A stretch of DNA of 64,000 nucleotides from Aureispira sp050633105 (GCA_050633105.1 JBOEFW010000016.1:186001-250000); one strand, 5' to 3'; shown: positions 44,476-54,859, counted from the first letter of the stretch. Program-made: numbers and translations. Notes: generated by a model not told the origin, from the letters alone.

Positions 44476-44889
44476 TTAGCAGAATTTATCAAAGGCCATT
44501 TTTAAATTTGCGGCAATAGCATCTGCTGTATTTCCCTCAATATGATGGCGCTCTAGAAAGTGAACTAGGCGGCCTTCTTTGAACAAAGCAATAGAAGGAG
44601 AAGAAGCAGGATAAGGCAACATATATTGACGAGCTTTGTCTACGGCACCTTTGTCTACTCCTGCAAATACAGTGACCATATTTGTTGGCAATTTCTCATT
44701 TTGAGCAGCCATTTTTACACCAGGTCGGCAATTCCCCGCAGCACAACCACAAACAGAATTGACAACAACTAAAGTAGTGCCTACTTTTTCATCAAGAATA
44801 GCGCTTACTGCTTCTGCTGATTTAAGACCATTGAACCCATAATCAGTAAGGTCCTTTTCCATTGGTTGTGTTAGATGTTCTGGATACAT
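44476..44889 (-). CDS. BrxA/BrxB-family bacilliredoxin
   Basis: 137 residues, thioredoxin fold. The active site CGC is Cys47-Gly-Cys49 in VVNSVCGCAAGNCRPG, typical of YphP/YqiW proteins that remove bacillithiol from proteins. Cys54 is also conserved. This suggests the host makes bacillithiol, as other Bacteroidota do (inference). Single gene with its own terminator. Confidence 0.92.
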   Translation of the reverse strand: MYPEHLTQPMEKDLTDYGFNGLKSAEAVSAILDEKVGTTLVVVNSVCGCAAGNCRPGVKMAAQNEKLPTNMVTVFAGVDKGAVDKARQYMLPYPASSPSIALFKEGRLVHFLERHHIEGNTADAIAANLKMAFDKFC

Positions 44890-45394
44890 AATATTTTATT
44901 TTTTGAAAAAGCTATTTGTAAATTGGAGGTCTTGTACAAGCTTTAAAGCAAGCATTAAAAGATTTTGTCATAAACCACCTGTCAACAACGCATTATTTTA
45001 CAACAGCTTCAATAATACAATTTTATTTTTTACCTTGTAAAAAGCAATTTTATACAAGATTGTTTATACTTCACTCGTTATACAATCAAAAAAAGAACAA
45101 AAAGTTGGATCCATCCAATCAATTAGAACGATTACTATAACTAAGATAAGAGACACTTAGACTTCGCTAAGCTTTTAAAGCATATCTAAATAAGTCACAA
45201 AAATAATACTTATTTTGCACAATTAGTGCTTCTCTTCTGTCATCTATCTGCAACTTCTGCTCAAAAATAAGATTACCAAACAAAACTTAGAGCAAGTTTA
45301 AATTTGTTATNNNACCTTAATAAATTTTAAACAAACTCTTAATTGAATTATACTGCGCCCTTAGCATAATTCCTATTATCACAACATTAATTTT
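44890..45394. other. 505-base AT-rich intergenic region with an N run
   Basis: It contains three undetermined bases at 45311-45313. A -7-like TAAATTTG is at 45299-45306, just before the N run, about 90 bases before the first cytochrome operon gene and without a -33 TTG. Nothing else is seen. The N run may hide a small length error in the region. Confidence 0.5.
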
Positions 45395-45754
45395 ATGAAA
45401 CGTTCTCTTTTGTTTGTCAGCGTTTTAGCTGCTGGCTTTATCTATTGTTTATCTTCATGTACCGCTGATAAACTGAGTCTTCCAGAACCTACGGGTTTTC
45501 AATGTTCTCAGATCACGATCACTTATGAAGATCATGTACGAAGTGTTTTAAATAGTCAATGTAATACCGCTGGTTGTCATGATGATGCCAATCTATCGAG
45601 TTTTGGATCCTATCAAAGTATGAATCAAGCACGTAGAGAGTACCTCTACACTAGAGTTTGTATTACGAAAGACATGCCCCCTGCTGGAGGATTGGCTTTA
45701 GAGTATATTGATACCATCCGCTGCTGGGCAGAACAAGGTTACTTAGAGAACTAG
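45395..45754 (+). CDS. small lipoprotein with cytochrome-c-like heme motif
   Basis: 119 residues. The lipobox CLSSC gives a lipidated Cys22. The heme-like motif is Cys56-NTAG-Cys61-His62, with four residues between the cysteines instead of two, and a possible Met94 ligand in KDMPPAGG. This C-x4-CH form recurs in short Bacteroidota lipoproteins placed before DUF5777 and cytochrome genes. It probably binds one heme in the periplasm. First gene of the operon 45395-49019. Confidence 0.75.
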   Translation: MKRSLLFVSVLAAGFIYCLSSCTADKLSLPEPTGFQCSQITITYEDHVRSVLNSQCNTAGCHDDANLSSFGSYQSMNQARREYLYTRVCITKDMPPAGGLALEYIDTIRCWAEQGYLEN

Positions 45755-45833
45755 TTGCTCTGGGTAAGCTGTCACTCTTAAGACAGTTCCTTTCATTTCT
45801 TTTTATTCGCACTTTAATGTACATTAATTTATT

Positions 45834-46745
45834 ATGCAAATATTTTGCCTATCACAAAAGGTCTTGTTCCTCTCTATTGTATTAAGTTTTGCTGCTCTTA
45901 ACAGCCAAGCACAGGACAAACCTGCTAAAGAATATGTCTTTCAGACATTTAAAGATACTCGCGTCATCAACAGTTATTCTGTTGAAACGCTGCAAAAGAA
46001 TTTATTAGATTTTAGAATTTCTCACCGTTTTGGAGATTTTTTTAATCAATGGCAGTTTAACAATGCATGGGCCGATTTTATTGGTTTAGAAAATGCCGCT
46101 GATATTGGTATTGGAGTAGAATATGGGGTTACCAATAACCTAACATTAGGTTTTCATCGAACCAAAGGCTCTTCTGCCTTGCGTTCCTTGTTGCATGGTA
46201 TTGCTAAATACAAAATCTTATCCCAGACCAAAGACAACAGCATGCCCTTTACTTTAACAGCAGCTGCTACGGTTAGTATTTCTACTGCTCCTCCATCGGC
46301 GGATGTTTCTTCTTTGGCGTCCTTTCCAGGGGGCATTGCCCATCGCATGTGGTACACCGCACAAGCGTTGATTGGGCGTAAGTTTGGAGATCGTTTCTCT
46401 TTACAGCTTTCTCCTACTTTTGTATGGCGTAACTTGGTAGAAGTCGATGACAACAACTTCTTGTTGAGCACAGGTGTTTCTGCTAGATTACAACTTAGCA
46501 AAGTAGTAGGTATCTTAGTAGACGCTACTATTCCTTTTGATAATTTACGGTTGAGTTCTACCAACGGTTACCACATTCCTATCGGTATAGGCTTTGAATT
46601 TGATACAGGGGGACACGTCTTCCAAATCAATTTGACCAATGCTCGTGGTATTGAACCTGGGGACTATATTCCTAACACCAATAGTGATTGGGCAGAGGGA
46701 CAGTTCAGAATTGGTTTTACCATTTCCAGAGCCTTTAGAATGTAG
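45834..46745 (+). CDS. DUF5777 beta-barrel protein
   Basis: 303 residues. Signal peptide ending LNSQAQ near residue 27, then YVFQTFKDTRVINSYSVETL, the signature of DUF5777, followed by alternating beta strands and a C-terminal aromatic-Arg-Met end suited to an outer-membrane barrel. Genes of this family accompany c-type cytochromes in Bacteroidota; it may be an outer-membrane partner for electron transfer (inference). It lies 79 bases after the lipoprotein gene. Confidence 0.82.
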   Translation: MQIFCLSQKVLFLSIVLSFAALNSQAQDKPAKEYVFQTFKDTRVINSYSVETLQKNLLDFRISHRFGDFFNQWQFNNAWADFIGLENAADIGIGVEYGVTNNLTLGFHRTKGSSALRSLLHGIAKYKILSQTKDNSMPFTLTAAATVSISTAPPSADVSSLASFPGGIAHRMWYTAQALIGRKFGDRFSLQLSPTFVWRNLVEVDDNNFLLSTGVSARLQLSKVVGILVDATIPFDNLRLSSTNGYHIPIGIGFEFDTGGHVFQINLTNARGIEPGDYIPNTNSDWAEGQFRIGFTISRAFRM

Positions 46746-46813
46746 GGACGTTTGCAAAAAGCATTAATAGCTTTTTCAAACATCCATTTTATTAGAACTC
46801 AACATCAAACTAC

Positions 46814-47896
46814 ATGTTTAACGGATATAAAACCAGCGCTTTAATTAGCTGCTTATTAATAGGGGTCATCATCGCAAGTTTTACCTTGCGTCCAACAGAC
46901 CAACCACGTTTTTATCTCTCTGATGATGATAGTCTTTGGAGTGTTTATGAAAAATTGGGTAAAATTCGCTTCAATGCAGCCAATACTTCTGTCAAAGGAG
47001 CTTCTGTAGAACGAGGACGAGACTTAATTTTAAATGGTTCTTGTGAGGACGCTGATGGAAAAGGGCGCACCAAAGAAGTGAGTCCTTATTTCAAGTGTAC
47101 AGCTTGTCATAATATTGAGAAAGAATTTAGTGATCTTTCTGATATTAGCTCTGAAAAGCGCCTAGAGTATGCCATAGTCAACGACTTGCCTTTCTTACAA
47201 GGAAGCTCTTTTTATGGTCTTGTCAATCGAAAGACATTTTATAACGATGGGTATCAAAAAAAGTATGGACATGTTCCCATCATCAAAGCCTCCAACACAG
47301 ACATTCGCAAAGCGATACAACTTTGTGCGACACAATGTGCACAAGGACGTTGGTTAGCTGATTTTGAAGTAGAATCTATTTTGGCCTACTATAATACCTT
47401 AGGATTAAAGGTAAAAGACTTAAATTTGAGCAAAGAAGATCGAGAATTAGTAGAAACAGCGATGAATACTAACCAAGATCTACAAGAAGCAGTACATTTG
47501 TTAGAAGGTAAGTACTTAGATAAGAGTCCTGCGCACTTTGTAGAACATGCAAAGAGTTATGAACCCTTGTCTGCTAGCGCTCTAAAAGATGTCGCTCGTT
47601 ACAATAATGGAAAAACTATTTACGAACGTAGTTGTTTGCATTGTCACAAAGACGAGCGCTATTCTTTCTACGGCATGAATGATAGCAAACTAACATTTGC
47701 TCATTTGCTCAGCCGTACCAAATCTAATGGCAGCAACTCTCTTTATGAGATTACCCGTCATGGAACTTGGCCATTAGCAGGCAGTCGTGCTTACATGCCC
47801 CTATATCCAATTGAGAAGTTATCAAAAAGACAATTGGAAGATCTTAGAATTTATGTAGAAAATAGAGCCTTAGGGCAACAGTTAGCTGCAAAATAG
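46814..47896 (+). CDS. di-heme c-type cytochrome
   Basis: 360 residues with an N-terminal hydrophobic segment (residues 9-24) that may be a signal or an anchor. Two heme c sites: CTACH at 95-99 and CLHCH at 274-278, each within a cytochrome-c-like domain of about 150 residues. Met ligands are likely in the stretches DLPFLQGSSFYGLVNR and RAYMPLYPIEKLS. It has the same layout as the next gene, so the two are paralogues. It is a periplasmic electron carrier. Confidence 0.87.
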   Translation: MFNGYKTSALISCLLIGVIIASFTLRPTDQPRFYLSDDDSLWSVYEKLGKIRFNAANTSVKGASVERGRDLILNGSCEDADGKGRTKEVSPYFKCTACHNIEKEFSDLSDISSEKRLEYAIVNDLPFLQGSSFYGLVNRKTFYNDGYQKKYGHVPIIKASNTDIRKAIQLCATQCAQGRWLADFEVESILAYYNTLGLKVKDLNLSKEDRELVETAMNTNQDLQEAVHLLEGKYLDKSPAHFVEHAKSYEPLSASALKDVARYNNGKTIYERSCLHCHKDERYSFYGMNDSKLTFAHLLSRTKSNGSNSLYEITRHGTWPLAGSRAYMPLYPIEKLSKRQLEDLRIYVENRALGQQLAAK

Positions 47897-47939
47897 GGGC
47901 GCTGTATTTTATTTATTTTCTTTTAATGCTTGAAATAAG

Positions 47940-49019
47940 ATGTCAAAAACGACGGGAGTAGTCTTCTTGCTACTCATTACGCTGACTGTCTTGGCCCATA
48001 GAGCCAAGCAATCGGCTGCGCCAATAGCTGAGATCACTGACCAGACTAAAGTTTGGGCAGTGATGTCAGGCTTAGGCAAAGTAAATGTAAATGCCCTTTA
48101 TAAGAATCCGCAGCACGACGCGCTAAAAGGAGAACAGTTAGTCACGAAAGGGGTGACCGTAGATTTCCAAGGAAAAAAAACCCTGCGCACCAGTCCAAAG
48201 CTTACTTGTATTGCTTGCCATACAGTAGAACCAGAACACCCTATTTTTGGCACTATGGACCCTCAAAGTCGCTTAGAACATGCAGATAGTACAGGACTTC
48301 CGTTCTTACCTGGAGCCCCCTTGTATGGTTTAGTCAATAGAGTTGCCTTTTTTACGGATGATTATCAAAAAGATTTTAAACACCGACAAACTCAGGCGCT
48401 CAAAGATGGACATAGAAATATACGTCTAGCCATTCAGGCCTGCAATAAGGTCTATGCCAAGGGCCGCACCCTAGACAATTGGGAAATCGAGTCGATCTTG
48501 TCGTATCTATGGACCTTAGAATTGCAAATGGGCGATTTAAAAGTCCCTGATACTATTGTTTCTATTATCCAACAATCCATTACGACTAACTTAAATGGCT
48601 CAAAAGCCGTTAATTTAATGCGCCGTTATTATCCAGAGGTGTATCCTGCAACTTTAGCAGCACCGATTGCTCGTAAAAAACGGCCAGAAGTCTCTCCTGT
48701 ACTTAATAGTTATCAAAATGGAAAGCGTGTTTATAAGCTCAGTTGTCTGTATTGTCATGCGAACAAACGTTTTTCTTACTTCAAATTGGATCGAACACAG
48801 AAGACCTTGAAGTTTTTAAAGAAACACTTGGATTCTGATTCTAAGTACTCGATTTATGATGCCTTGCGTTACAGCCCTGGTTCTAGAGCCAACCGTTCTA
48901 ATATTCCTCATTATACGGCCCAACGCATGAGCGACCAACAAATCCAAGATTTGCGGTTTTATATTGCTCAACGGGCTAAACTAGGCGTAGAGGCCGATGA
49001 TTATTATAAGAACTATTAG
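47940..49019 (+). CDS. di-heme c-type cytochrome, paralogue of the preceding gene
   Basis: 359 residues with a signal peptide to about residue 20. Heme sites CIACH at 90-94 and CLYCH at 269-273 occupy the same places as in the previous protein, with the matching LPFLPGAPLYGLVNR segment. The pair arose by tandem duplication. It ends the operon, 15 bases before a strong terminator. Confidence 0.87.
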   Translation: MSKTTGVVFLLLITLTVLAHRAKQSAAPIAEITDQTKVWAVMSGLGKVNVNALYKNPQHDALKGEQLVTKGVTVDFQGKKTLRTSPKLTCIACHTVEPEHPIFGTMDPQSRLEHADSTGLPFLPGAPLYGLVNRVAFFTDDYQKDFKHRQTQALKDGHRNIRLAIQACNKVYAKGRTLDNWEIESILSYLWTLELQMGDLKVPDTIVSIIQQSITTNLNGSKAVNLMRRYYPEVYPATLAAPIARKKRPEVSPVLNSYQNGKRVYKLSCLYCHANKRFSYFKLDRTQKTLKFLKKHLDSDSKYSIYDALRYSPGSRANRSNIPHYTAQRMSDQQIQDLRFYIAQRAKLGVEADDYYKNY

Positions 49020-49034
49020 TGACATTCGTTTATA

Positions 49035-49070
49035 AAAAATCCCTCTCTACAATAGTAGAGAGGGATTTTT
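49035..49070 (+). terminator. intrinsic terminator of the cytochrome operon
   Basis: Perfect 16-base arms, AAAAATCCCTCTCTAC at 49035-49050 and its complement at 49055-49070, with a four-base loop, then TTCTTTTG. It lies 16 bases after the last stop. Confidence 0.85.
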
Positions 49071-49282
49071 CTTTTGAAAAAACTATTTGCTTAAGTAGTC
49101 ACTAAAAAGTTCTACTACGTGAGGCCTGCGGCGTTCGCATTAAAAAATGATTCTTTTTTCATTATGCGGTTTCTTTTTACCGCCTACTTATTTAAAAGTA
49201 ATAGGGCTCACTTAAACAATAACCTAACCAGCGTTATTCCTACTTCCTACGTTCTAAGTATAGAACGTAAAATCCAAAATCT

Positions 49283-52200
49283 ATGCGAAATATTCTATTC
49301 TTACTTTTGCTATGTTTAGCACAAAAAGGGTGGTCGCAACTACAAGCCAACTTTAGCAGTGACGCTACAGAAATTTGTGTCCCAAGCTTAATTCAATTAT
49401 CTGACAGCTCTACTGTTACAGGGACCACTATTGTACAGTGGGAATGGACTAATAATGGAGTTGTTTTTTCTACACTACCTAATCCTGCTCTTTATCTCAA
49501 TACGTCAGGAACCTATGACATTTGTTTACGAATAATGGATGCTTTAGGCAATCGTGATACATTGTGTCGCTCCAACTATTTTACTGCTTTCAATGGCCCT
49601 ACAGTCAACTACAACTTGTTGCCAACAACAGGTTGCTCTCCTATTCTTGTTAATTTCACTGACCTTACACAACTAGGAGATGCTCCCATCCAACAATGGC
49701 GTTGGGATTTTGGAGATGGCGCTTTAGACACTTTACAAGCATCGCCCTCGCACTTATACACAACTGTTGGGAATTTTGATGTCACCCTTGTTGTCATTGA
49801 CACCAATGGCTGCCAAGATGACCAATTACAAAGTAATGTTGTTACAGTTTATCCACAAGTAACGGCCAATATTGCGCTCAGTTCTTATCAGGCGCAATGT
49901 GGGCTTCCTGCCACACTTGGGCTAACAGGTATTGGCAATGCCTCTGGATTAAACTATAATTGGGATTTAGGCGATAATAATCTAGCCTCAGGGCAAAACA
50001 TCAGCCATACTTACACCAGCGCAGGTTGCTTTTCTCCTACCTTAACCGTGAGTAATGCTTGGTGTTCGACTACAGTGACTGTTCCATCTTGCATTACTGT
50101 TTCTGACCTTCCAACAGCCGCTTTTACTCTTAGTGATAGCATTCAATGTGCGGTTCCATTTGCGGTACAATTTACCAATCAAAGTACCAATGCAAGCAAC
50201 TATGCTTGGGATTTTGGTGACTCTTCTTTTGCCAGTACTCTTAATCCCAACCATACTTATAACAGCATTTCAGCTGCTGATACGGTTACTTATTTACATG
50301 GTCTCATTCCTGTCGTTTTGACTGCTAGCAATATTGTTGGATGTGTTGCCAGAGATACCCAATACATCAGAGGATCGCTACAACAAGTGGGGATTAATCG
50401 CAATAATCTTCCTTGTGCTCCTGATACCGCTTTTTATTCCATATTAGCAAGGAATCGCTCTTCCTATGTAGGGCCTATTTCTTATCAATGGACGTTAGAC
50501 AACGCCGCCTTTATCACAGGGCCAAATGCCGCCGCTTATTATCCAGATTCTGGCCTCTATAATGTATCGGTTGTTGTAACCGATCAACTAGGCTGTGTCT
50601 CGACTTCGTCTATTGTAGCGGATATTGGTCGCATTCCATACATTGATTCTTTTACCACCGATACCAATTATATTTGCCGAATTGACAATATTGATTTTCT
50701 TGCCTATGGCGATTCTTTTGCGGATTATTGGGCGTGGGATTTCAGTGATAATAGTGTTAATTTTGGGATGGGAATTACTCACACCTTCCAAGACACAGGT
50801 TTTATCACAGGCGCTTTAATTGCCAGTTTTAGAGGATGTTTTGATACCATGCGTTTGGATACGTATTACATTTATCCTCCTGTTGCTGCCTTTTCTATCA
50901 AAGACACCTGTAGTACCTTAACCACAGAATTCATTGACCAATCCATCGGTGCCCATCGCTGGTTCTGGGATTTTGGCGACACCACAGTAACCACTGATAC
51001 CTCTAGTCTTCAACATCCAAATTATACTTATCCAAGTATTGGCACTTATGCGGTGAAATTGACAGTTTATAATGACAGTACTAATTGTGTAGATACCTTT
51101 ATCTCGGTTGTTATTTTATCCTTACCAGTAGCTAATTTTGAAGTGCCCGATTCTATTTGCACTGTCTCCCAAATTACTCCTATGAATACCTCTAGTGATG
51201 CTGTTTCTTTCTTTTGGCAAGCTGCTGGTGCCACCCCTTTTTCAACCGTCATTTCTGAACCTACCTTGGAGTATAGTCAAGCAGGAATTTATACCCTCAC
51301 CCTTTCTGCCTTTTCTAGTGATGGGTGTTTTGATACCTTACAAAAGAACATCTATGTAGCAGGCATTGACACCAATATTAGTCATGCTCCTATCCCTGCA
51401 TGTCGGCCAGCTCTAGTGAATTTCACCGATCGTTCACGGGGAGTTCTATCTCCCATTGTGGGTTGGCAATGGGGCACAGGGAGTACACTTCCAACAACAT
51501 CACAAGTCTATGCTTTTCCAGGGCCCCAACAAATGCCCCTGCAAGTCACCAATGATTGGGGCTGTACCTTCGATTTGGTTGACAGTTTCCCTGTGGGTGG
51601 TATTTTCCTTAATTATGTGACCAATAGAGATGTTTGTTTGGGAAACACCAATAGCTTCACAGCCATCACTAGTTCTCCTGCCAATAGCAATACTTTTGGT
51701 CCTTTCCTCTATATCTGGGATTTTGGAGATGGCACGCGCGATACCACCAACCGTATTACCGTTCAGCATTTGTATACCAATGCAGGGGTGTATGATGTTT
51801 GTTTAGATGTCCTTGACTCGATTGGTTGTATCACAACGCTCTGTCGCACAGATTGGGTCACCGTCCATGATCCAACCGCGTTATTTACCGCTGATACTTT
51901 TTTCTCTTCTTGCCCTCCTTTAGAGGTTAATTTTGCCAACTTATCAGCTAGTGGTACTATTTGGAATTGGTCCTTTGGAGATGGCTCTGTCTCTTCCCTC
52001 CAAAACCCTAGTCACATTTATTCTACATCAGGTTTTTATGATGTGATATTAGCTGTAGAAGCCTTCCCAGGCTGTGCAGCCATTGATACCATCTTACAGA
52101 TGATTCAGATTACAGGCCCTACAGGGCAATTTAGATCCCCACTAGGTAGTCAATGCGCCCCTTATGCAATAGAGTTAACCGCCAATGGGACAAATATAGC

Positions 52201-54760
52201 AGGCTACACTTGGTTATTTGGTAATGGTGATTTTCAAATCCATAGTGGTGGAGTGACCGATACCGCCTTTTATACATATACACAGGCAGGACGTTTTGCT
52301 CCTACAGTAGTCCTTGATGATGGCATGGGTTGTCAAATTTCTATAGAAGGAGACACAATAGAAATTATGCCTAGTCCCGTGGCTAGCTTTCGAGCAGAGC
52401 CCTTGATTTGTGGCATAGACTCCGTTCAATATCTATTGGATACTTTTTCTTCTACTTGGGATGCCTTATATTGGTCCTTCCCACAAGGACAGCCGAATAG
52501 TTCTACTCAACTATCACCTTGGGTCAATTATAACAGTACGCTTAATGCACAAGCACAATTAATTGTTGTAGATGGCCTTTGCACGGATACCTTAATTCAA
52601 ACCAATACAATTACATTACAACCACCCCCACAAGCGGCCTTTGATGTTATCTATGTTGATTCTTGCGCCCCCAGCACGATTCAATTTATAGACCGTTCCA
52701 CCACTATTGGGCCAGACTCTATTCGGGTGTGGCAATGGGATTTTGGCAATGGACAAATGGGGACACAAGCCGATACAAGCTTCGTCTATGACAGCGCTCG
52801 TAGTTATCAAATACAACTCATTGTTAGCGATCGAAATGATTGTAAAGATACCACCATTCAAAATATTCAGCTTTATCGGGCACCAACGGTCAATGCCAAC
52901 GCGCCAACTACTGCCTGTTTGGGAGACACCATCCCATTACAAGTAACCAGTACAGGAACCATTAATTGGCAAAGCACTGCTTGGTTGAGTGACTCCAGCA
53001 GTAACAGTCCTTTGACCCAAATCAATGGTTCTCAAACGTATATTGTAATTGCCACCAATAACTTTGGATGTCAAACCATAGACAGCATAACGGTTCAACC
53101 ACTTCCCTATCTACAAGCAAGTGCCATGGACAGCAGCCACCTTTGTTTGGGCGACAGCCTAATACTCCAAGCTAACAGCAATGGCTTGCCCTTGCGCTGG
53201 CGAAGTAATGCAACTCTATCTTGTACCACTTGCCCTACCCCTATTGCTACCCCTAACCAAAACAGTTGGTATTTTGTACAAGTGGATAGCAATACTTGCA
53301 CTAGAGAGGATTCCGTTTTAGTCACCGTTTCGCCCTTACCCATTCCCATTATTGTTGCTGATAGCAGTGTTTGCGAAGGCGATAGTTTGTTCTTACAAGC
53401 AACGGGAGGCGCACTTTATCAATGGTCTTCTAACGGCACTTTACTTAGTAATACAAACGCTCAACTTAGCGTTTTACCAATAGTGAATACCATTTATACC
53501 CTACAAGCACAAGACAGTTTTGGTTGTAGCGCCAGTACTAGTCACCCTATTCAAATACGATCTAGCGCCCTTAGCCCGCTCCCTGATTTTACGATTTGTA
53601 GAGGAGATTCGGTCACGCTTCAATTGAGCAATGGTAGTAATCCTACTTGGCAAGGGCAAGCGTTGTCTTGCCAAACCTGCGCGATTGCCATCGCTACACC
53701 CACAGACTCTACATGGTATCAAGTACAGTATAACAATGTTGATAATTGCCCTGTTGTTGACAGTTTACAAATACAAGTCATTGATGTTCGTTTCTTTCAA
53801 ACCTTACCAGTAGACAGTATCTGTATTGGCGATTCTGTACAATTACAAATTCAAGGTGTCAATGCGCCTATTTTATGGTCTCCTTCTACCACTTTATCCG
53901 ATCCAACTGCCACACAAACATGGGCCTTTCCTACTGTTAATACATGGTATACCGTTAACCTTACGGCTGGATCTTGTGCCCTAACCGATAGTGTTTGGGT
54001 CGCGCTGCGCACGCCAACGACCATTCAAACAAGTGATGTTAGTTATTGTATAGGAGACTCCATGCAATTGCTAGCACATGGTAATGCAACCACTTATACT
54101 TGGAGCCCTGCTTCTAATTTGAGTAATCCCTTAACAGCAAATCCTTGGGTGAACATTCTCAACAATCAACAATATCAAGTCGTGGGAACTGGCTTTTGTA
54201 ATACCGATACGGCTTTTGCCAATGTACAGGTACAAGCCCTCCCTAATTTGGAAGTAGATAGTATACAAATGGTCACCATAGGGCAAACGGTCACTTTAAC
54301 AGCCAATAGTAATGCCGCTGATATTTGGTGGTCCCCTTCTGAGGAATTGTCTTGTGATAATTGTTGGCAAACAGACTGGATCGTGAATGATACCAAGACG
54401 TTTTATGTGACTGCTCTAGACGATCAAGGTTGCTTGGTTATTGATTCCATTCTCTTGCGTTTGCAAAGAGATTGTGTGCCTGATTTAGTCTATGTCCCGA
54501 ATGCATTTAGCCCTGATGGTGATGGTCAAAATGATGTATTATATGCACAAACAGGGTCGGTACAAACACTCTTAGGTTTCCAAATTTACAACCGTTGGGG
54601 AGAATTAGTTTTTGAAAGCCGCGACTTTAACCGAGGTTGGGATGGTCGCTATAAAGGTCAAGCCTTAGCCCCTGATGTTTTTGGTTATGTTTTACAATTC
54701 GAGTGCCCTCAATCAGGGCAGCCTATTCTAAAAAAAGGCAATATCACTATTTTGCGATAA
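49283..54760 (+). CDS. giant PKD-repeat surface protein with type IX sorting (type B) domain
   Basis: 1825 residues. Signal peptide to about residue 20 (LAQKGWSQ). Residues 25-1200 hold about a dozen PKD domains, each with a WDFGDG-type motif (QWRWDFGDGALDT, NYAWDFGDSSFAS, RWFWDFGDTTVTT, IWNWSFGDGSV). Residues 1200-1730 contain Ig-like units with paired cysteines (LSCTTCPTPIA). The last 85 residues (VPNAFSPDGDGQNDVLY, then YNRWGELVFESRDFNRGWDG) are the CHU_C / type B sorting domain of type IX secretion. It would be exported and fixed on the surface as an adhesin in gliding or prey and surface contact. It follows the cytochrome operon by 263 bases. Confidence 0.92.
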   Translation: MRNILFLLLLCLAQKGWSQLQANFSSDATEICVPSLIQLSDSSTVTGTTIVQWEWTNNGVVFSTLPNPALYLNTSGTYDICLRIMDALGNRDTLCRSNYFTAFNGPTVNYNLLPTTGCSPILVNFTDLTQLGDAPIQQWRWDFGDGALDTLQASPSHLYTTVGNFDVTLVVIDTNGCQDDQLQSNVVTVYPQVTANIALSSYQAQCGLPATLGLTGIGNASGLNYNWDLGDNNLASGQNISHTYTSAGCFSPTLTVSNAWCSTTVTVPSCITVSDLPTAAFTLSDSIQCAVPFAVQFTNQSTNASNYAWDFGDSSFASTLNPNHTYNSISAADTVTYLHGLIPVVLTASNIVGCVARDTQYIRGSLQQVGINRNNLPCAPDTAFYSILARNRSSYVGPISYQWTLDNAAFITGPNAAAYYPDSGLYNVSVVVTDQLGCVSTSSIVADIGRIPYIDSFTTDTNYICRIDNIDFLAYGDSFADYWAWDFSDNSVNFGMGITHTFQDTGFITGALIASFRGCFDTMRLDTYYIYPPVAAFSIKDTCSTLTTEFIDQSIGAHRWFWDFGDTTVTTDTSSLQHPNYTYPSIGTYAVKLTVYNDSTNCVDTFISVVILSLPVANFEVPDSICTVSQITPMNTSSDAVSFFWQAAGATPFSTVISEPTLEYSQAGIYTLTLSAFSSDGCFDTLQKNIYVAGIDTNISHAPIPACRPALVNFTDRSRGVLSPIVGWQWGTGSTLPTTSQVYAFPGPQQMPLQVTNDWGCTFDLVDSFPVGGIFLNYVTNRDVCLGNTNSFTAITSSPANSNTFGPFLYIWDFGDGTRDTTNRITVQHLYTNAGVYDVCLDVLDSIGCITTLCRTDWVTVHDPTALFTADTFFSSCPPLEVNFANLSASGTIWNWSFGDGSVSSLQNPSHIYSTSGFYDVILAVEAFPGCAAIDTILQMIQITGPTGQFRSPLGSQCAPYAIELTANGTNIAGYTWLFGNGDFQIHSGGVTDTAFYTYTQAGRFAPTVVLDDGMGCQISIEGDTIEIMPSPVASFRAEPLICGIDSVQYLLDTFSSTWDALYWSFPQGQPNSSTQLSPWVNYNSTLNAQAQLIVVDGLCTDTLIQTNTITLQPPPQAAFDVIYVDSCAPSTIQFIDRSTTIGPDSIRVWQWDFGNGQMGTQADTSFVYDSARSYQIQLIVSDRNDCKDTTIQNIQLYRAPTVNANAPTTACLGDTIPLQVTSTGTINWQSTAWLSDSSSNSPLTQINGSQTYIVIATNNFGCQTIDSITVQPLPYLQASAMDSSHLCLGDSLILQANSNGLPLRWRSNATLSCTTCPTPIATPNQNSWYFVQVDSNTCTREDSVLVTVSPLPIPIIVADSSVCEGDSLFLQATGGALYQWSSNGTLLSNTNAQLSVLPIVNTIYTLQAQDSFGCSASTSHPIQIRSSALSPLPDFTICRGDSVTLQLSNGSNPTWQGQALSCQTCAIAIATPTDSTWYQVQYNNVDNCPVVDSLQIQVIDVRFFQTLPVDSICIGDSVQLQIQGVNAPILWSPSTTLSDPTATQTWAFPTVNTWYTVNLTAGSCALTDSVWVALRTPTTIQTSDVSYCIGDSMQLLAHGNATTYTWSPASNLSNPLTANPWVNILNNQQYQVVGTGFCNTDTAFANVQVQALPNLEVDSIQMVTIGQTVTLTANSNAADIWWSPSEELSCDNCWQTDWIVNDTKTFYVTALDDQGCLVIDSILLRLQRDCVPDLVYVPNAFSPDGDGQNDVLYAQTGSVQTLLGFQIYNRWGELVFESRDFNRGWDGRYKGQALAPDVFGYVLQFECPQSGQPILKKGNITILR

Positions 54761-54825
54761 TTGTATTTACCCATTTATTCCTACTTCTTTTCTCTTTTTC
54801 TAAAAAGGAAATAGAAGTTGTTGTT

Positions 54826-54859
54826 TTTGTTCACAATACCTATACAAATTGTGAACAAA
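54826..54859 (+). terminator. hairpin between convergent giant-protein and helicase genes
   Basis: Perfect 12-base arms TTTGTTCACAAT (54826-54837) and ATTGTGAACAAA (54848-54859) around a 10-base loop. It lies between two convergent genes and is followed by AT-rich sequence, without a pure T-tract. TTTTCCACA at about 54870 is one base off a DnaA box, probably by chance. Confidence 0.5.

Noticed and set aside
49115..49145. GC-rich GGCCTGCGGCG stretch as RNA gene or repeat
   Set aside because: Short and single in this window; no fold or second copy seen.
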